This document shows, piece by piece, positions 61,837 to 64,000 of a stretch of DNA of 64,000 bases (its first letter is position 1; the number at the start of each line of letters is the position of its first letter). The stretch covers positions 3,779 through 67,778 of the forward strand of contig JBNJCX010000005.1 in assembly GCA_051744365.1 (NCBI GenBank). The letters are read 5' to 3'. Source of the stretch: Gudongella sp051744365 (GTDB taxonomy: Bacteria > Bacillota > Clostridia > Tissierellales > Tissierellaceae). The notes under the pieces were generated by a model. That model saw only the letters and a list, made by a program, of their open reading frames with translations. It made no database searches and was not told the origin of the DNA. Made by a program: the position numbers and the translations under genes.

Positions 61837-62067
61837 ATGATTACTGAAAAAATTATAAATATTGTATCAATACAATTTAATTTGCCGGAAAAAGATATTA
61901 CTATGGAAACCTCATTCAGGGATGACCTTAATGCAGATTCTCTTGACCTTGTTGAATTGATAATGGCTCTTGAGGATGAGTTTGGCCTTGAAGTTGAGGA
62001 TGACGATGTGGAAATGATTAAAACTGTCGGGGACGCAAAAAGGTATATAAAAGGGAAAGTGGAATAG
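61837..62067 (+). CDS. acpP: acyl carrier protein
   Basis: A 76-residue acidic protein, the standard length; NADSLDLVELIMALE has the phosphopantetheine Ser, and FGLEVEDDDVEMI follows. ATG 61837 is 5 bases after GGAGG; ATG 61825 is within the plsX stop and has no site. Confidence 0.97.
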   Translation: MITEKIINIVSIQFNLPEKDITMETSFRDDLNADSLDLVELIMALEDEFGLEVEDDDVEMIKTVGDAKRYIKGKVE

Positions 62068-62083
62068 GCAAGGAGGTGATTTT

Positions 62084-62803
62084 ATGAACGGATATTCTGA
62101 TTACAATAAGTTTGATGAGCTACAGAACAGCTTGAAGTATCGCTTCGAAGATATCGAATTGCTGCACACAGCTTTGACCCACAGCTCATTTGCCAATGAG
62201 CATGGTTTACATGCGAGTAAAAGCAATCAGAGACTTGAATTTTTAGGGGATACAGTTCTAGGTTTGGTAGTAAGTGAGTATCTGTTTATAAAATATCCAT
62301 TTTATCCCGAAGGTGAACTTACTAAAATCCGAGCAAAGGTTGTATCTGAGCCATCTCTGGCTCTTGCTGCAAGAAGGATAAATCTGGGGAGCTACCTTTT
62401 CTTGGGAAAAGGTGAAGAAAATACCGGAGGAAGGGACAGGGATTCTATTTTAGCTGATGCTAGCGAGGCCGTTACTGGTGCAATCTTTATGGACAGCAAT
62501 TATGAAACCGTCAGAGGATTTCTGTTGAATAATTTTGAAACCATAATAGTAAAAGCTGTTGTAAAGGGTTTTCTTTTTGTGGACTATAAGACAGATCTTC
62601 AGGAAAAGCTTCAAAAAGTCACAGGTGATAGGCTTGTCTATAATGTTGTAAAAGAGGAGGGGCCTGACCACAACAAGCTTTTTCATGTTGATGTTACCAT
62701 AGGAGGAGATGTAATTGGCTCAGGAATAGGCAGAAACAAGAAGGAAGCTGAACAGCTGGCAGCTAAAGAGGCTCTGATTCTTATGGGAGAAGATTATGAC
62801 TAG
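62084..62803 (+). CDS. rnc: ribonuclease III
   Basis: Cleaves double-stranded RNA in rRNA processing. 239 residues: LTHSSFANE, RLEFLGDTVLG (catalytic Glu/Asp), DASEAVTGAIFMD, then a dsRNA-binding domain with DYKTDLQEKLQ and AEQLAAKEAL. AAGGAGGTGAT precedes ATG 62084. In the usual plsX-acpP-rnc order. Confidence 0.97.
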   Translation: MNGYSDYNKFDELQNSLKYRFEDIELLHTALTHSSFANEHGLHASKSNQRLEFLGDTVLGLVVSEYLFIKYPFYPEGELTKIRAKVVSEPSLALAARRINLGSYLFLGKGEENTGGRDRDSILADASEAVTGAIFMDSNYETVRGFLLNNFETIIVKAVVKGFLFVDYKTDLQEKLQKVTGDRLVYNVVKEEGPDHNKLFHVDVTIGGDVIGSGIGRNKKEAEQLAAKEALILMGEDYD

Positions 62804-63878
62804 ACATTATATTATCCCGATTTTCGTTCCACATTTCGGATGCCCTCATAATTGTGTATTTTGCAATCAAAGAAAGATAACAGGTCTTTCAACGGATGTC
62901 ACCATATCTGATGTTCGGAGGATAATTGATGAGCACCTGGAGACATTCAAGAAGGATTCCTTTGTAGAAGTCGCTTTTTTTGGAGGAAGCTTTACAGCCA
63001 TTGAAAGGGAAATTCAAGCTGAGTTGCTCAGTATACCCTATGAATATAAGAAAATTGGCAAGATTGATAATATCAGGCTATCTACAAGACCAGATGCCAT
63101 AGATGATGGCATACTTGAATTGCTTGAGAAATACTCTGTTGATACCATTGAATTGGGAGTTCAGTCTCTGGATACTGAAGTCCTGTACCTAAGTGAAAGA
63201 GGCCATTCAATCGAAGATGTACACAATGCCAGCAATCTAATCAGGAAATGGGGCTTCAAACTAGGACATCAGCTAATGCTAGGACTTCCTGGAGATACAA
63301 GGGAGAAGAGCTTTACAACTGCCAGGGAGATATTGTCAATAAAGCCAGATATGATCAGAATATATCCAACTCTTGTAATAAGAAATACAGCCCTTGAAAC
63401 CATGATGAAGAAAGGGAGCTACAAGCCTATTGGCATAGAGGAAGCTATTGAAACATCTGCTGAGATACTTATGGCCTTTACAGTTGAGGATATCCCTGTT
63501 ATAAGGATTGGACTTCAACCTACTGATAATATTCAGATGGGCAAGGATGTCGTGGCAGGACCATTTCATCCAGCATTTAGACAGCTGGTTGAGGAGAATG
63601 TGCTTAGAAAACTTGTCACTGATTATTTCAGGAGAAGCAAAGTTTTGTTAACTGGGAAAAATATTTCTATCAGATGTTCCAATTCAATGACTTCTGTGGT
63701 TGCAGGACAGCATGGCAAAAATCGGGAAATGCTTAAAAAGCTACTGGGAGTTTGCAGCTTGAAAATAATACCCGAGAGAATGGCTTACTATAATATTATA
63801 ATCAATGTTGAGGAAACTGAAATTTTTATAGATTTAAAGAATGAAATGGAAATATATACCAATAAGAACCCATTATAA
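62796..63878 (+). CDS. radical SAM protein of the Elp3-like group, downstream of rnc
   Basis: A 360-residue enzyme with PHFGCPHNCVFCNQRKITG (CX4CX2C, about residues 14-22), FFGGSFTAI, TRPDAI, ELGVQSLD and GLPGD, the order seen in Elp3/HemN-like radical SAM proteins. No acetyltransferase domain is attached. It stands between rnc and smc in many Clostridia; the substrate is unknown. ATG 62796 overlaps rnc by 8 bases with GGGAGAAG as site. Confidence 0.88.
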   Translation: MTRHYIIPIFVPHFGCPHNCVFCNQRKITGLSTDVTISDVRRIIDEHLETFKKDSFVEVAFFGGSFTAIEREIQAELLSIPYEYKKIGKIDNIRLSTRPDAIDDGILELLEKYSVDTIELGVQSLDTEVLYLSERGHSIEDVHNASNLIRKWGFKLGHQLMLGLPGDTREKSFTTAREILSIKPDMIRIYPTLVIRNTALETMMKKGSYKPIGIEEAIETSAEILMAFTVEDIPVIRIGLQPTDNIQMGKDVVAGPFHPAFRQLVEENVLRKLVTDYFRRSKVLLTGKNISIRCSNSMTSVVAGQHGKNREMLKKLLGVCSLKIIPERMAYYNIIINVEETEIFIDLKNEMEIYTNKNPL

Positions 63879-63912
63879 TAAGATATGAATGAGTTATATA
63901 TTTATAAAGGCA

Positions 63913-64000
63913 AAATAACTGCAGCGAGGATTGCAGCAAGGCGGGGATATGCTTGCCGCCTAAAGAAGACAGAAGCTGCCTCCTTCACTCAGAGTAGAGG
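63913..64000. other. GC-rich segment with inverted repeats at the window edge, unassigned
   Basis: After the radical SAM stop the sequence becomes clearly more GC-rich than its surroundings. It has CTGCA (63920-63924) with TGCAG (63933-63937), and AGGCGG (63939-63944) with CCGCCT (63956-63961) in a row. This looks like structured RNA, but I recognise no family and the segment is cut off. A frame from ATG 63885 also stays open to the edge, giving an Arg/Lys-rich product with no ribosome binding site in front. Confidence 0.35.

Noticed and set aside
1..64000. CRISPR array, insertion sequence, prophage or rRNA operon
   Set aside because: No regularly spaced repeats, no transposase or phage structural genes and no rRNA sequence were seen; the only RNA gene is tRNA-Pro and the only foreign segment is the 1.6-kb island.

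Overview
The window reads as the chromosome of a low-GC, spore-forming, anaerobic Firmicute of class Clostridia. The evidence is a SpoIID homologue, the SCIFF peptide and its radical SAM maturase beside secDF, RemA, DivIVA/SepF, a T-box leader, a ThiT thiamine transporter under a TPP riboswitch, many TTG/GTG starts and strong AGGAGG ribosome binding sites. I cannot fix the genus from sequence alone. Almost everything is core housekeeping in gene orders familiar from Clostridia, mostly on the + strand and tightly packed.

Layout. (1) 1-4.9 kb: ruvB (cut at the left edge), spoIID, queA, tgt, yajC. (2) 4.9-9.1 kb: scfA-scfB, secD-secF and a LapA-domain protein. (3) 9.1-15.7 kb: recJ, rel, dtd, a metallo-beta-lactamase-fold hydrolase and hemZ. 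(4) 15.7-20.5 kb: a perfect consensus promoter and an aspartate-specific T-box drive aspS, tcdA, an RseC-like membrane protein read through an in-frame TGA, and a CsoR/CstR-type repressor; glyA follows. (5) 20.5-24.8 kb: a PDZ/radical SAM DUF512 protein, der, plsY, gpsA. (6) 24.8-26.5 kb: a small AT-rich remnant island between a tRNA-Pro gene and a 41-bp exact copy of that tRNA's 3' half. (7) 26.6-33 kb: the division/outgrowth cluster (membrane protein, HlyD-like protein, yggS, sepF, yggT, ylmH, divIVA, lspA, rluD, pyrR), with rqcH convergent to it. (8) 35-51 kb: yicC, remA, gmk, rpoZ, coaBC, priA, def, fmt, a zinc peptidase, rsmB, rlmN, PP2C phosphatase, PASTA kinase, rsgA, rpe, then TPP riboswitch-thiT-thiN. 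(9) 51-57.3 kb: rpmB divergent from the Asp23 protein, fakA, recG, rsmD, coaD and a coiled-coil protein. (10) 57.3-64 kb: tmcAL divergent from ackA, then yceD, rpmF, plsX, acpP, rnc and a radical SAM gene, ending in GC-rich sequence with RNA-like inverted repeats cut by the window edge.

The strongest candidate for something not ordinarily annotated is at 18467-18889. An RseC-family (SoxR-reducing) integral membrane protein has an in-frame TGA at codon 26, exactly where a cysteine of the family's Cys cluster is expected. A nested hairpin follows directly, with geometry expected of a bacterial SECIS. A plain reading-frame search loses the first 56 codons. It is followed by a CsoR-family repressor whose metal-ligand His is replaced by Tyr while Cys31 and Cys60 are kept, the pattern of persulfide sensors. 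I infer a selenocysteine redox protein with its own thiol-sensing regulator.

Other points of interest are the tRNA-Pro island with a frameshifted and truncated phage-type exonuclease, an apparent AUU start in yggS, GC-rich or T-rich hairpins placed between scfA and scfB and in front of rsmB, and the unexplained structured segment at the right edge.
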